Shown here: piece after piece, positions 11,290-24,800 of the stretch
Numbering within the stretch: position 1 is the stretch's first letter
Layout of the letters: each line of letters opens with the position of its first letter
Assembly: GCA_028671895.1 (NCBI GenBank)
Contig: CM053813.1
Location: 39,031,501-39,095,500, forward strand
Source: Oenanthe sinensis
Taxonomy: Eukaryota; Streptophyta; Magnoliopsida; Apiales; Apiaceae
DNA: 64,000 nucleotides
Reading direction: 5' to 3'
Translations under genes and position numbers: made by a program
Notes under the pieces: generated by a model
The model's database searches: none
Seen by the model: the letters and a program-made list of their open reading frames with translations, nothing else
What the model was told of the DNA's origin: nothing

Positions 11290-12050
11290 TAAATGAGTGA
11301 TGAAATTCTTCAAGCTTATTTTAAAAGATTCAATATGAAAGCTACTAGAGTTATGGGCGCAACGAAGGATACATTGATGGTCTTAGAACTAAGACTAATT
11401 TTTAGAAGCATTTAAAGGGGAAACAACTGCCTATTTGGCCACTTTCTAAGCCGAGCCCGAGCCCGAGCCTGTCAAAAGGTTAGAGCTATCTTTGAAAGAT
11501 AATGAAAAAGATGTTTCAATAGTAACTCAAGGTAAAAGAACAAGAAGTGAGATAAAACTCCTCCTTTTGAATATAGAGGAAGAGCCCGAAGTTCAAACAG
11601 GGTTAACATGATGAATGATAGAAGAAACTGGAGTCCCCCGAGTAGCTACTAAAGGAAGGAAGATACCTAGACACCCTTAGCAGCAAGTATTGAGCACATA
11701 TATGAGGTGAACAAGGGTAAAAGCTTGTTTTGCAAGCCACTGCCTCTTAGTAATTGGCAGAGTAAGGATAAGAAGAAATATTGTGACTAACATGAGTCTT
11801 CTAGGCATGATACTCATGAATATAGATGTACAACTGAAGGATGAAATTGTGTCTCTAATCAAAGAAGGTTATTTGACTGATTGGATGAAGAAGTATAGAG
11901 CTAATCATCCCACTCATAGGAGAGAGGAAAATCCCAACTTAAATACCAAAAACAAGGAGAAGTCAGATGATGTTACATTTGTTAGAGCAAATAACATTCA
12001 CACCAGAGTAAATAATATTAAAACTCGTGAAAAACAACTATGTTTCTTTT
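11290..12050 (+). pseudogene. Ty3/gypsy gag fragment
   Basis: The plus-strand reading gives LQAYFKRFNMKATRVMGATK, a retrotransposon gag motif. After stops comes a knuckle-like stretch (KKKYCD then HDTHEY) and MKKYRANHPTHRRE, typical of gypsy gag C-termini. Several stops and shifts are present. No protease or RT of the same element follows; a copia sequence begins instead at about 12105. This is a truncated fragment. Confidence 0.6.
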
Positions 12051-12104
12051 AAAAAGTTCAAATAATATAAGGTTGAATAAGAAAAACAATTTGGTGGAGA
12101 TAGA

Positions 12105-14217
12105 AGTATAAAGACTATGCGATATGATCGAGAATATGAATTCTTAAGCCTTGAATTTAAGGATTACTGAAAGGAGTGTAGTATTGTATAAAAAATCACC
12201 CCACCCGGAACACTTTAATGAAATGGAGTTTCTGAAAGGAGATCGAAATCGCACCTTATTGAACATGGTACGATCGAGATGATTCTTGTTGATCTTTCAA
12301 TTAATTTCTAGGGTTATGCCTTAGAGACAGTAATATATACAGTTAACCATGTTCCTATTAAATCGGTTCAAAAGGCCCCATACAATATATGGATCAAAAA
12401 CTGTCAAATTATGTCCTCATGAAAATTTGGGTATGTTAGGTTTTTGTGAAATGTCTAATCTCAGGAAAACTTAGACCTAAATTAAAAATATGTGTTTTTA
12501 TGGGTTACACGAAAGAGACGAAAGGGTATTACTTCTATAATTCTTCTGATAACAAAGTGTTTGTTGCTTGAACTATTATGTTCATGGAAAGAGAACTAGT
12601 CTTTAAAAGAAATAGTGGGAGAAAAATAGATCTCGATGAAATTCGAGAACTATAAAATAATATTGAACCAAAGTTCAAACATGATTAGGATGTTCAAGAT
12701 AAAATTTTGATAACAATACTTCTTAAGGAATACAGGTCGTTCGTATATCTAGTTTGATTCAGCATTAGCTCGAGAGATATTAAGAATTTCTCTGGACTCA
12801 AAGTGGTGATTCAATATTGCTCGTAGATCAGGATGAGCCTCTCACCTATCAATATGCTATGAATAGTCCAGACTCTGCGAGATGGCTAGAAGTTATGAAA
12901 TCTGAGATGTATTCCATGTATGAAAACCAAGTACGGATTTTGTTGATCCACCTGAAGGGGTAAAACCTGTACAGTACAATTAAGTTTTGAAGAAGAAAAC
13001 CTATATAAAAGGAAATGTCAAGACCCATTAGGCTCGACTGGTAGCAAGATGTTTCAAGAAAATTCATGGTATTGACTACGATAAAACATTCTCACCAATA
13101 GCTATGGTCAAATCCATCATACTTATGTTTGCTATAGTTACTTACTATGACCATGAAATTTGGTAATTTGGATGTCAAGACTGCTTTCTTAATCAGGAGC
13201 ATTGGAAAGGATGTGTACATGACACAACCCGAGGGTTTTGCCAATCCTAAGTTTGCTAGAAAGATTTGTAAGTTACATCGATCAATCCATTTTTTGTTGA
13301 AGCAGGACTCAAAGAGGTGGAATACTCTTTTTGATGAAATGGTCAAAGAGTTTGCTTTTATTCAGAATGAAGATGGACCTTGTGTTTACAAGAAGGTTAG
13401 TAGAAGTCATGTGACATTCCTAGTATTATATGTTGATATATTACTAATCGGAAATGCCATTCCTTTTCTACAGGCTGTTAAGATTTGGTTGAGAAAAAGT
13501 TTCTCCATGAAAAACTAGGTGAGAAAACCTATATATTAGGATCGAGATTTATAGAGATAGACCTAGAAGTTTGATATGTTTAAGTTATAGTACATATATT
13601 GATAAATTAGTGCATCGGTTAAGGATTCATGATATGAAACAGAGATATATCCTTACATCTCAGGGGATATTGATCTCTAGAGAGCATGGTCTTAAATCAA
13701 TGGATGATAAGGACCACATGCCTACAATTTCATATACTTCGCTAATTGGATCTATCATATAAGTAATGATATGTACTCACCCTCATGCCTCGTATACTTT
13801 GAAAATGATGAGCATATACCACTCTAATCCAGGTGAAGATCATTGGATTATTATCAAGAATATACTTAAAGAGGACTACACTTTCATTCTTAGTGTATGG
13901 AGGAGATAAGAAGTTGGCTAGTTGTAATGGGTTACACTGATGCTTATTTTCAGACTAATAATAATGACCTAATGTTTGAGTCTGAATTGGTGTTTTACCT
14001 AAATGTAGTGGTTGTAAGCTAGAATTATTCATAGCTAGAGACAGTAGTAGATTCCACAAAAGGATTTATATAAACATATATTTATAAATTACATCGAAAT
14101 GATATATGTGTAGATCTATGGACTAAGTTTTTTGTCATAATAAAAGTGCTAAGGTCACACTAGTGCAATGTGTACGTATTGGATACATAATGATTGACTC
14201 TAGTGCAAGCGAGATAT
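12105..14217 (+). pseudogene. Ty1/copia polyprotein remnant (integrase, RT, RNase H)
   Basis: The plus-strand blocks follow copia order. An integrase core stretch (YEFLSLEFKDY, then NRTLL and GYALETVIYTVNHVPIKS) lies at 12105-12400. RT follows with NLDVKTAFL, YMTQPEGFANPKFARKICKL and the catalytic-type LVLYVDILLIGN (YVDD changed to YVDI) at 13147-13518. Next is the THPHASYTLKMMS region, then MGYTDAYFQTN of RNase H near 13925. Stops and frameshifts are scattered through it. The protein-coding part ends just before a recognisable LTR start at 14218. Gag and the 5' LTR are missing. Confidence 0.8.
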
Positions 14218-14470
14218 TGTTAGTGTAGGTGTCCTAGAGACAATACATTATAATTTTGGAAACATTATTTATGACATTATGTTTTATTTGATTATTCAAT
14301 ATAATTTATAATATTAGCGTAATAAATGTCCTTAGAATTTTGATACAAATTATATAATTTCAAGTACGTGACTTAAATATGAGATAATATAATTTATGTG
14401 TATCATATTCTTAAATGTCCTTAGTCAATTATTATATAAACAATGATGTATTACTTATTATTTATTTTTT
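14218..14470 (+). mobile_element. Start of the 3' LTR of the 12-kb copia
   Basis: Begins TGTTAGTGTAGGTGTCCTAG after a polypurine-like stretch. Over the first 190 bases or so it is clearly related to the minus-strand reading of the solo LTR at 45413-46956, sharing for example AGAGACAATAC, AATAAATGTCCTTNGAATTT and GTGACTTAAA. Its far end is not found, so it may be truncated. Confidence 0.65.
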
Positions 14471-15822
14471 AAAATTAAAATCTTAAAGAATTTTCTTTTA
14501 TTTTTCTCTGAATTAAACAATTACGTTGTGAGTTTAAGGTGTTTAAAGATTTTTGTTGTAAAAATTTTGGTTTGTAGATAGGATTAACATTTGTTTTTCT
14601 CATGGTTGTGCATGACATATCTTCCGGGTTAGGAGGACGGAGAATACATGTTGTACTTTGTATCTTTTGGAATATTATGTTAGTGGGTTCTGGAGATGTC
14701 TAATCTATAAAGGCTTTTGATATATATATATATATGTCCGATATTAGTTCAATTTAGATTTTAGAGAAATTATGTTATAAATATAGTTCTGATAAGAATA
14801 ATTTTTTTTTTGTAATAAGTATAATTATATAAATTATATATACTATTGGTAATATTAATATAAGTTTTGCAATTATTGGCAACCGATCAATTCTGTATTT
14901 TATGTTATATGATTTAGGGTTATTACATGTATGACCAAACACACCCATGAAAATCACCATACTGGATTATTTGTTTTTTGTTTAATGTTAACTAAAAAAT
15001 TTCTTTAATACTGCCTAAAAATATTGAACTTCTAAACAAGGTAGATGGATGGACTAGAGGCCTAGAGCCTCTACAGAATAGAATCAAGAGCAGTAACAGT
15101 TTCATATGTTTCCCTTTCTTACGGATACTTTTGTTACCAAGATCTTAAGATTGCAAGTTAAGGATATATAAGTATTATAAAAATTATTATCTTACACGGA
15201 TTAAACAACCCTAAAACAAAAATCATTCTCCATTCTTCAAAAATGAAAAATAAAGCATAAAAAAGGGCCGGGAATCATACCATAAATTCATCAATACCGA
15301 AGAATAATTCTCAGAAAAGTGGCCGGATAGATACATTGCACAAAACAATCTCTTAATCACCTGGAAAATCCAAAAAGAAAAACAACCACAAAATACCCGA
15401 AACCCCCAATAACATGCAAGCGCCTCACAACAGTCCAATGAAAACCTAGAAGAAACCCCAACCTTAATTTAGTGGTCGAAATTAATTAATTAATCAAATC
15501 TTAATCCTATCAATTAATAAAGAATGAGGAATATATAGTAAACAATGAAACTCCACTAAATCATCCTTACAATCCCCAGAGAAACAATAAAGAGAAAAAG
15601 CATAGTTGTAGGTTAACCGAATGGTGCTTGTGAATTTAATCCATCAACGGGTGAATGCGAAAAACAACATAATATGTCAGCTGAAAATTCATTTCACACT
15701 CGCCTTCCCTATATGTGTGGATTTCAAATGACATCTAAATTAAAGTTGTCAGGATAATTGGAAAGTTTGAAGTACGGCCACTAACATAAGATCTTAACAG
15801 ATACAATGAATAACATGAATTG
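14471..15822. other. Intergenic, no gene recognised
   Basis: AT-rich sequence with a (TA)n run near 14719-14735. No frame longer than a few dozen codons looks real. The last part (15440-15822) is probably the 3' UTR or terminator region of the minus-strand ELF7-like gene. Confidence 0.5.
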
Positions 15823-18800
15823 TCAGCATTGGTAATCTGCTAGATATGTTGGTTTCCTTCTAACCCGTTTGGGCCTTGTTGTAATATTAGACTCAGCAGC
15901 ACCAAAATTATTTATGTCACTTTCTTGAATAACCGTTGCTTCTATAGGAGAGTTATCTGCATGTTGACAGGTGGAGAGTGAAGCATTTTTCCTTGCACCC
16001 GAATACCTCTACACGTTTCCAAACACACAATTTGTGTTAGTAATTAAAATGAGGAGAAAAATAAAACAAACAAACAAATATCAAAAATAAATTTTGCATA
16101 CAATTGCTTCCTTTGATTCCGCTACAGAAACTTTTGGTCTTGGCCTTACAATGACCCTTGATGGTGTTGGAAGATCTTCAACTTTATCACTGGACTTCTT
16201 CTCTATTGCTCTCTTCTTTCTCAAAGCAAGCGTTGTAGGAAGAGGCTGCATCAATTGTAATGGATATCAATAAAATCGATACAAGGTGGGGTAAATCTTT
16301 AGTATTCCACTATTACAATGAGAATTACCATGTAACGAGCCTCCTTTTCACCAAATGTCAAGAGGTATCTACGATGATGTGCATTCTCACCACGTACCTG
16401 TTGATTCTAGAATAAAAATTAAAATGCAATGGTAGAGATCACATTAAATTGCAGCTAAAAGTCTAGTCACCACAATTCTTACATCCCTGTAATGGTATTT
16501 TCGAACACAATTAAACGTAATATCTTCATGTCCATCATACATATCCTTGGATAACTGCAATCATTACGATTCACATAATTAGTTAGTAAATTAATTAGTT
16601 CTTCAAAAACTCCATTCCATATCTTAAAATGAATATATATATAGGTGCATGGTAAAAGAATTTACCTCGTCAACTGAAGGAACCATGTACACCAATAATT
16701 TATCCGGCTTAGTCTTGTCTGAGGTTGTCACCTGATAACTTTTCATAATGGCCTGTAGTAGAGCGTAATATTTTTAATTATTTAGTTATTTGATACATGG
16801 CTTAACATTGTACGTACTTAAATATATGTATACACGACGTTGTCCTCTACATGATAGGTTAAGCAATTACTAATTGAAAAGTAAAGTTTCCATTCACGCT
16901 CAACTTAAACAATGACTCATAATTAGCAACACATTATTCCTACCTGAGATTCGTGGGTCTCACGGACTAAGTTCTCTACCTTATCATAAATTTCCATGTC
17001 ACAAGTTGGAGAACCATCAAAGGTTGCAACGACAAATTGGTCACCCTCCCTGGTCAGCATATTTAACACGTACATACGTACATTAGAACAACCAAAGAGT
17101 ATACTGAATAGTTATTTAACTTCGGCATCCATCCTGAATAACTATGAAGTAAGTCCTCGACTTTATTATATGTATATATAATATGCGTGTGTGTGGACAA
17201 TACTGTATCATGAGCTCAACTAGGAAATAACAAAAATTATAAACAATAACATTAATAAATTGATTTGCAGCTAAAGGAAACATATATAATAGATAATTTA
17301 TTTAAGTAGGTTGAAACTCAAGATGTTATCTCTATTGTTAATATTAAGTAAAAAATTAACATCCAGAACGATCTATATGCAATTATATGAATATACATAA
17401 ATAAGGTCTAGAACGTTTAATTTCCATCATTTTACACATATACTGAGAGCATGAGAAAATAGGTCTGAATCTTTCAATTTCACATTTAAGTAATATAGTA
17501 CTTCATACCTATCAAAATCAGGTAAAAGGGGCAAGATTTCATCCGGTTGTAAGTTTTTATTGATTGCATGCACAGGAGGAATTTTGCATGCCTCGAATGA
17601 TTCTTCAATATTCTGTATTTTCTTCTTCTTGCTGCAAGATGGCACAACGTTAGTTACCTTATCATTTATTAGTTCGTGAGAAATCGGATTACAATGTGTA
17701 TGACATACTATGTGTTATCCTCATCCTGCATGATCTCGCTTCCTCTTTCCTCCGTCAATTCTTTCTGTTGTACATCAGTGAGAGACGGTTAATTGGTGGT
17801 AAATGAATTACATTTTTGTTTGATTATGCAATAAAACAAACTTCTTCTACAATTTGTAGTACCTGTATGTTCCTTGGCATAGTCAATGAGGAACTATATT
17901 GTGTTGTTCTTAACAGCCAAGGAATATCCCTACTATCAGGACGTTTGTTTTTTATAAACTTGTCCTTTTCAAGTGGAGTCTCATAATCATCGTCCTGTAA
18001 TAACTCCTCATCTTCTGGATCTAGGCATAAGCGTACACCCTCGGGAGGGCTAGTGTCGAAAGAGGTAGAGATCACACAAATTAGAGTTCTTTATAATAAA
18101 ACCTGAGTAAAATAAAAATTAATGGAACAAGGAACTTAAGAGAATAATACTTGTATACACTGAGATCAAGGAGATCAAATGGTATGCCGAGGTCAGGTTC
18201 ATGATATATCTCGGGCTTTTGTTGTTTCTCTAATGATGTGTTTCTGTACTTTGTGAATCTGCAAAAATAAATGGGTTCATTGGCTTGAAGAAACGACTGC
18301 TGGAATATCTACAAGTTTGCTAAAACTTCATTAAATAAAAGGCACGTTCATCAAACAATTGACATTTATCACTAAAACAATCAATCTAACTTACTTTAAC
18401 ATATATGTAACTCAAGTATTGATTAAATGATTCTAGGGTGCTCATGGTCAATTTTCTGAATAAATAGTTAGAAACCTAAAAATCTCAACTTGAGAGCCTA
18501 ATTCAAGTCTGTTACATGCTTTCATATAAAATATTGTGTTTATAACTTGGGAAATGTATACATGAACAATTGCACAAATAATCACAAGTATATGTTGCTC
18601 TTAAAATTGTTTTTAAATTCACACTTTATAATGTAACCATGTAAGGTGTATTCATCGTAAATAGATGGACATTGAGTATGAGAACAAAAACTGTAAATTT
18701 GTTTCTAGTTCACTAAAGATTACCATTTAGGATGAACTAACATAATTTAAAAGACAATGCATACCGATCATACCTCCTCTTGGATGAGCAATTATATAGC

Positions 18801-21800
18801 TTCCGTTGATTTGTAGGGTCAGGTAGATCATTATGAAATCTTCATTCCATTGACACATATATACACAAAGGAAGTGAATTAGTAATTAAGCTGTATAAAG
18901 TGAAAAACTAACTATTGTACAATAGTGCTGTGCAATGTAGCATGTAAGTACTATTCAGTGTAGTAGACAAAGTATACAACTATTTAAACAACTCAAAGCA
19001 TTACAAAAGATTCAATTCATTATATAATTCAACTATTCAAGTAACTCAAAAGCAATACAAGAGAATCAAATCACTTTGTTACAATATTATTCTTAATTTC
19101 ATCATTCACATATATATATAAGCCAATATACAACACACATATACACACATCAACAATGTTATACATAGGACAAGTTTTAATAGAGATCCTAACATGATAA
19201 CTATCTAAAAGCACTTACGTAAGTCAGAATTTAAAGATCAGACTGAAGATATTCAAGAATTATGAAGTTACTACATTTTTAAAAACCCTTTTGTTTAAAA
19301 AATCAATCTTCAATTAATTAGGGATTTCAAGGTTGCCAAAGGAATTGAAGATTTCTTGATATTATGAATTCCTTGTAGGGAAAATGACATGTTAGAATTG
19401 TATATGCTAAAGATCTTTCTCCTCCCAACACATACTTGGTTCATGGTATAGCTTTAATTTAGTTTTAGTTCTATCCATGAATTATATGGCCATGCTCTGC
19501 ATGATCATTAGAGGATAGGGGTCGAACCTGGCTAAAATTGATTGTGCTCTTTATTGTTTTCAGTATTTATATTCTGCATTGCATCATAATAGCAAGCTAT
19601 TATACTCTATAATCTGTAATCAACAAGCTGACAATTCAGCAACAGCTGTTTTGTTTGTAACAGTCGATACAAGTTGGTAAAAGTTAAAATTGACTTTAGT
19701 TAGTCATATACACCTGTTCACCCCCCTCTAGGTGTGCATTCACATTTAGTATCAGAGCTTTGGTGTACTAATATTTCTGTGATAGGAAAGTACGAGTCCT
19801 ATGGCCATGGCTACTAACTTTTATCCTGAAAGAACATCGAGTTCAAGACCACCGTTTCTCTTGGGTATTGAAAATTATAACTGGTGGAAAAAATAGAATG
19901 GAGATACATCTGACCATAGAGCCACTTGAATGGAGAGTTGTCCAAAAAGGTCAGCTTGAGTTCAAAGACAAAGACGGCAAGGAGAAAGACATTGATGATC
20001 TCACGGATGCAGATTTATCAAAGATGAGCTACAATGGTAGAGCAAGTAATACTTTAATGAATGGATTGTGTGCTACTGAATGTGATAAAGTTTCTTCATG
20101 TAAAATGGCAAAAGAAATTTGGGATACCTTGCAGTTAAGTCATAAAGGTTCCAAAGGGCTAAAAAGGTGAAACTCAGCAAGCTGATGAACGAGTTTGGGA
20201 ATTTCAAACTTGGAGAAGGAGAAACAATCAGAGAAAGTCAATCTAGTTTTTAAATAAATATGAATGCTCTCAAACAACTTGGAAAGGAGATTACTCAAGA
20301 AGAAATCAACATGAAAACACTCAGTGTCGTGCCATTTATCTACGAACCAAAGGTGACTGCATTAGAATCTTCACCAACAATAGATACTATGGATACCTTG
20401 GCGGTATTTATTGAACTAGAACAATTTGAAAGCAAAATAATGATTAGTCAAACAGAAACTATTCAAGTTCCAGTCTGTAAGATGAAAAACTTGGCACTTC
20501 ATACTGATAACAGCAAGCTTGAATCAGAAGAATCAGAATATGAAGATTTAGACTTATTGTCCAGAATGATTAAGAAGCTCATATACAAGAAGAATATGAT
20601 GAAGAATGAACAAGGAAGAAAATACTCAAAAGATTCAAAGGAAGAAACCTGCTTCGAATGTGGCAAGCCACGACATTACAAGAAGGATTGTTATAAGATG
20701 AAGAATAAACAACATGCTGCTACAAAGGAGAAAAAGAAATCAAAAGCTCTATTAACATGGAGTGATGATGAAACAAATTCTAATGATGAACCAAATGAAG
20801 ATATGGCTCATTTAGCATTTGTTGGGATTAATGATGAAGTACTTCAAGAAAACACGGAAAAAGTTTTGCTAGAAAGTGATTTAGAATCAGATGGTAATGA
20901 GGTAAACTCTTTTTATTCTGGTAAAACCTCTGAAAATAGTATTCTAGAATTACTAACCATGCAAGAAAAAGAAGTCGTGTCAATCGATGAGTTTTTAGCA
21001 CAAAAAGTTGAAAACAACAAGCTGAAGAAGAAAAATAACTATCTCAAAAAGATGGTTCACGATCTTATTGCACAAATGAAATATGATATTGATAATGAAG
21101 CTTCTACAAAGGTCCACGAGGATAGTAAAAGCATCAAAGAACAGACAAGATTGATCAGTTAGAAAGCTTCAACAAGATTGTACAAAGACGAAACAACATG
21201 CTGACAGAGGAAATCAGCCAGCCGAGATCAGATATTGAGGCAAGAGATATATGTCTTGAAACATTCAAGCTTGATAAATCTATTTCAGATGTGTCTTCTC
21301 AACAAACAGAGACAATCAAAGCCTTGGAAGCAGAAATTGAACATCTAAAGAAAGACATGAGAATATTTATTCAAGGAGAAGAAGTCTTAAATCCATAATG
21401 AAGAATACAACAGTTCCATTGAAGAAAGAGGGTGTTGGTTTGACATCTAATCAGAAAGATAAAGCTTTCAAATATGACGGAGAAAATGGCATACCTTATG
21501 ATTATTGTATGCCTTAGAGAATATGCAACAAATGTGGAAGAAAAAGCCATTTAGCAAAGCATTGCAAAGATCAACTTGAGCATAATAATCAAAAAGCTAA
21601 CCAGAATGGGAATGACAGTAAAACAACTTACCATGACAAAAATGGGGAGTAAAAAGCTTACAAGAACAGAAATGGCAAGCAGACAGCTAACTGGAACAGA
21701 TAGACAGTTTGTCGATACCAGTCTGGCAGAACAGAAAGAGCAAGGAATCAAGCACTAAAAGTGATCCAAAAGTGGATCAAGAAATCTGATTTACATGTTC

Positions 21801-24800
21801 ATTATTATCTATCTACTAACCATACTGGACTCAACCAGATTTGGGTACCAAAATTTTAAGCTTGTTTATTTTATAGATATGTCTTGCTTCGAAAGTCAAA
21901 ACAAATCAATGGACAATTGATAGCGGATGCACTAGACATACGTGTGGAAGTGTTATAATTGGAGATAACAAAATACTTAAAATTATTGGTAAAGAGGATG
22001 AAGCTAAGAAGCATTACAGAAGAGTATCAACTAGCTGACATCTTCACCAAACCCTTAGCAGAAGAAAGATTTTCTGTTCTTCGAAGGGAACTTGAGATGT
22101 GCAATGTCTGAACATCAAACTACTTTGAAAAGTCTGGTATCTAATCTTATTACTTGCTATATATGGACTTATGTCATATGCTTGCAAGGTGATATTTCTC
22201 TTTTTGATGATTAAGGGGGAGAAAATATATAGTCTGATTGCATGCTTATGTGGTTAATGCTATATTTGTTATTTGTTACAAGTGTATTTATAATATTTAA
22301 GAGATAGATATATTGCATATTGAGTTTATTTTGCAGAAAGTATTGTTTGAGGGGTGAGCCTTTTAGCTCACACCCACATTGTTTGAGTGGAAGATATTAG
22401 CACAATCATATATTGGTGTATAATCATCAAAAAGTGGGAGATTGCTAATCTGATGTGTTTTGATGATATATAACAGCGTACTGGTTTGTTAGTTGTTACT
22501 GTAACAACTAGCTATGTTACCAGTTTTACTCTATAAAGCTTACCATTATATGATTGACTCACTTGATATATCCCGCATATATATGAGTTTGTTATGTATA
22601 CATATATTCTTAGGTAACTTGGTTGAGTATGTGGAAAGATAAAGTTTCAGGAAAGTGTTCGTAACAGTCTGCTAAGATCAGTCGTAGAACCCTAACAGCA
22701 AGCTGACACTGTTCCGTCCAGAAGTTATTCAAAATCAATTTCGATAATGGATATTCCTTGAAGATGCTTGGAGATATCAGGGATTGGTTTGGATTTAAAT
22801 CTATAAGAACTCTATTATATAATATATATAGTTTATATAATTAATAGTGCTCAAAAAGGGTTTTTAAATACATTCCTTATTTACTCAGATTTGATTCTCC
22901 TTACCATATCGTTCCAAACCAAATTTCTATCAATCTTTTCCATATCAAAATCTTTCCATAACAGCTCAAATTCGTTTAAATCTTTTTCTAACTGTTCGAA
23001 AATTGATATTACCTTTCAAAATAATTTTGTTAGAAGATTTAAACTATTTCAAATTTGAAAATTCAAATCTTCTAATTACCTAGTTATTGATGAATATTTT
23101 GATACAAATAAAATATCTTATTATTGCATAATATCTTCACAACCGTTGTATGCTTCTTATATATATTCACTTGCAATCTTTATTTTATGTAACCAATCGA
23201 TATACACTGTAAAAAGTTTTGAGATCTGAATATACATGCTTCCTCTCTTCTCTCTCAAAACACTTTTGATTTTATAAACTTTGAGCTCCATAGTTATATA
23301 CACGTATATTATAACAAGAGTTTATAGTTTGGGTTGTAACGCTTTTACTCTTTGTAAACAAATTTGTATTGATTAGTTGCTGAAGTAATGGAAAAAAATC
23401 TAGGTGATCAGGAATATATTGCTCTAGGGAACTCTTTGTATTAGAGAACAGGTTGTTCGAGAACTAAGGAATTCAAGGGAGTGGTTTGCTCAAGGAATTC
23501 AGGGTTCAAGAGGAACAAGCTTGTTAGAGGATCTTAGAGTTCAAGAGGGCTGATTATTCATGGGGAAACATAGTGTTTCAGCAAGCCGTTTTCAGCAACT
23601 GGGTTAAAGAGAGATATATTATTGTATCGTGTAATTGGTATTTTTATTGATCAATAATATATTCTCTTACTAGGTTGGTAAGGGACCAGGACGTAGACCA
23701 TTAGAGGATAGAGGTCGAACTTGGCTAAAATTGATTGTGTTCTTTATTGTTTTCAGTATTTACATTCTACACTGCATCATAATAGCAAACTATTATACTC
23801 TGTAATTTGTAATCAGCAAGATGACAGTTCAGCAGCAGACTGTTTTGTTTGTAACAGTCGATACAAGTTGGTAAAAATTAAAATTGGCCTTAGTTAGTCA
23901 TATACACCTATTCACCCCCTCTAGGTGTGCATTCACATAAAGGAGGCAATGAGATTATAAGTTGTAAAATTTTTTCTATAAATTTTGACTAATTTGATAT
24001 AGATGAACATAACAAAGAAATTTTTAAAGATATAAATGAAAAAGAGAATGATGATGATGATGAACATTCGTAAATCAGTAGATAATTCGTAACATCTTAG
24101 CTTAACTCAGATATTGCATAAGGCAAGTTCTCAAAATTTTGAGATTGATACTATGTTTTTTGATGAGATTAATATACCCTTGAGTTTATTAATAATAACA
24201 TGAAATGAAATATGTTTTGTATCCATTGAAAGATAAGGGTATTTTGAAGATATGGTTTGAATCAACGTGTGTTTTGGTACAATACTTGTATTTTGGGATG
24301 TCAATTTAAAATTTACTTTGGTAACAGTTAATCAAGATAATGTTGAAGTAATTCAAGAGTTGTTCCCTGTTTTTTTTTTGATCTTGTGGAAGTGTTTTGA
24401 TACAAGATTTGTGTAAATCATTTCATGGAAAGATAAGTTACATTAAGATATACAGTTTTTTATCAAGATAAGAATTTTGGATTGAGTTTTTTGAAAGGGG
24501 TAGAGACTGATTTAGGGATGTAATTTTTATCTAGCTAGATAAGAATTTTATGTTGAGTTCTTTAGCGGTCTAGTGACTGATGTAGGAAACTTGTCAGTCG
24601 TATTATAAGGGAACGATAAATAGCAAGAAGGCAACAACAAGACACGATCTTGTGAACTAACCCATGGGCATTTGAATGTTGGGATTCCTTACCCTAGACA
24701 AGTGGCTTTTAATTAGGAGATAATGAATTACCATGTTCAAAGTTCAAAAAGCTCAAAACTACGAACATGCTCACCTTAGTTTTATTTAATAATTGATTTT

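Larger units (their letters stand above)
19505..23937 (+). mobile_element. Internally deleted Ty1/copia in ELF7 intron 1
   Basis: Its orientation is opposite to the host gene. A 5'-truncated left LTR (19505-19744) is followed by TAGTATCAGAGC, a tRNA-Met-type primer site. Then come gag (about 19868-21400), a second knuckle NKCGRKSHLAKHC near 21520, and a protease core WTIDSGCTRHTCG near 21910. Within about 100 bases the sequence jumps to the very end of RNase H (QLADIFTKPLAEERF, near 22030) and its stop. Integrase, RT and most of RNase H are therefore gone. The right LTR spans 22443-23937 (1495 bp) and shares with the left one the end CTCTAGGTGTGCATTCACA. The element cannot move on its own. 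Confidence 0.85.
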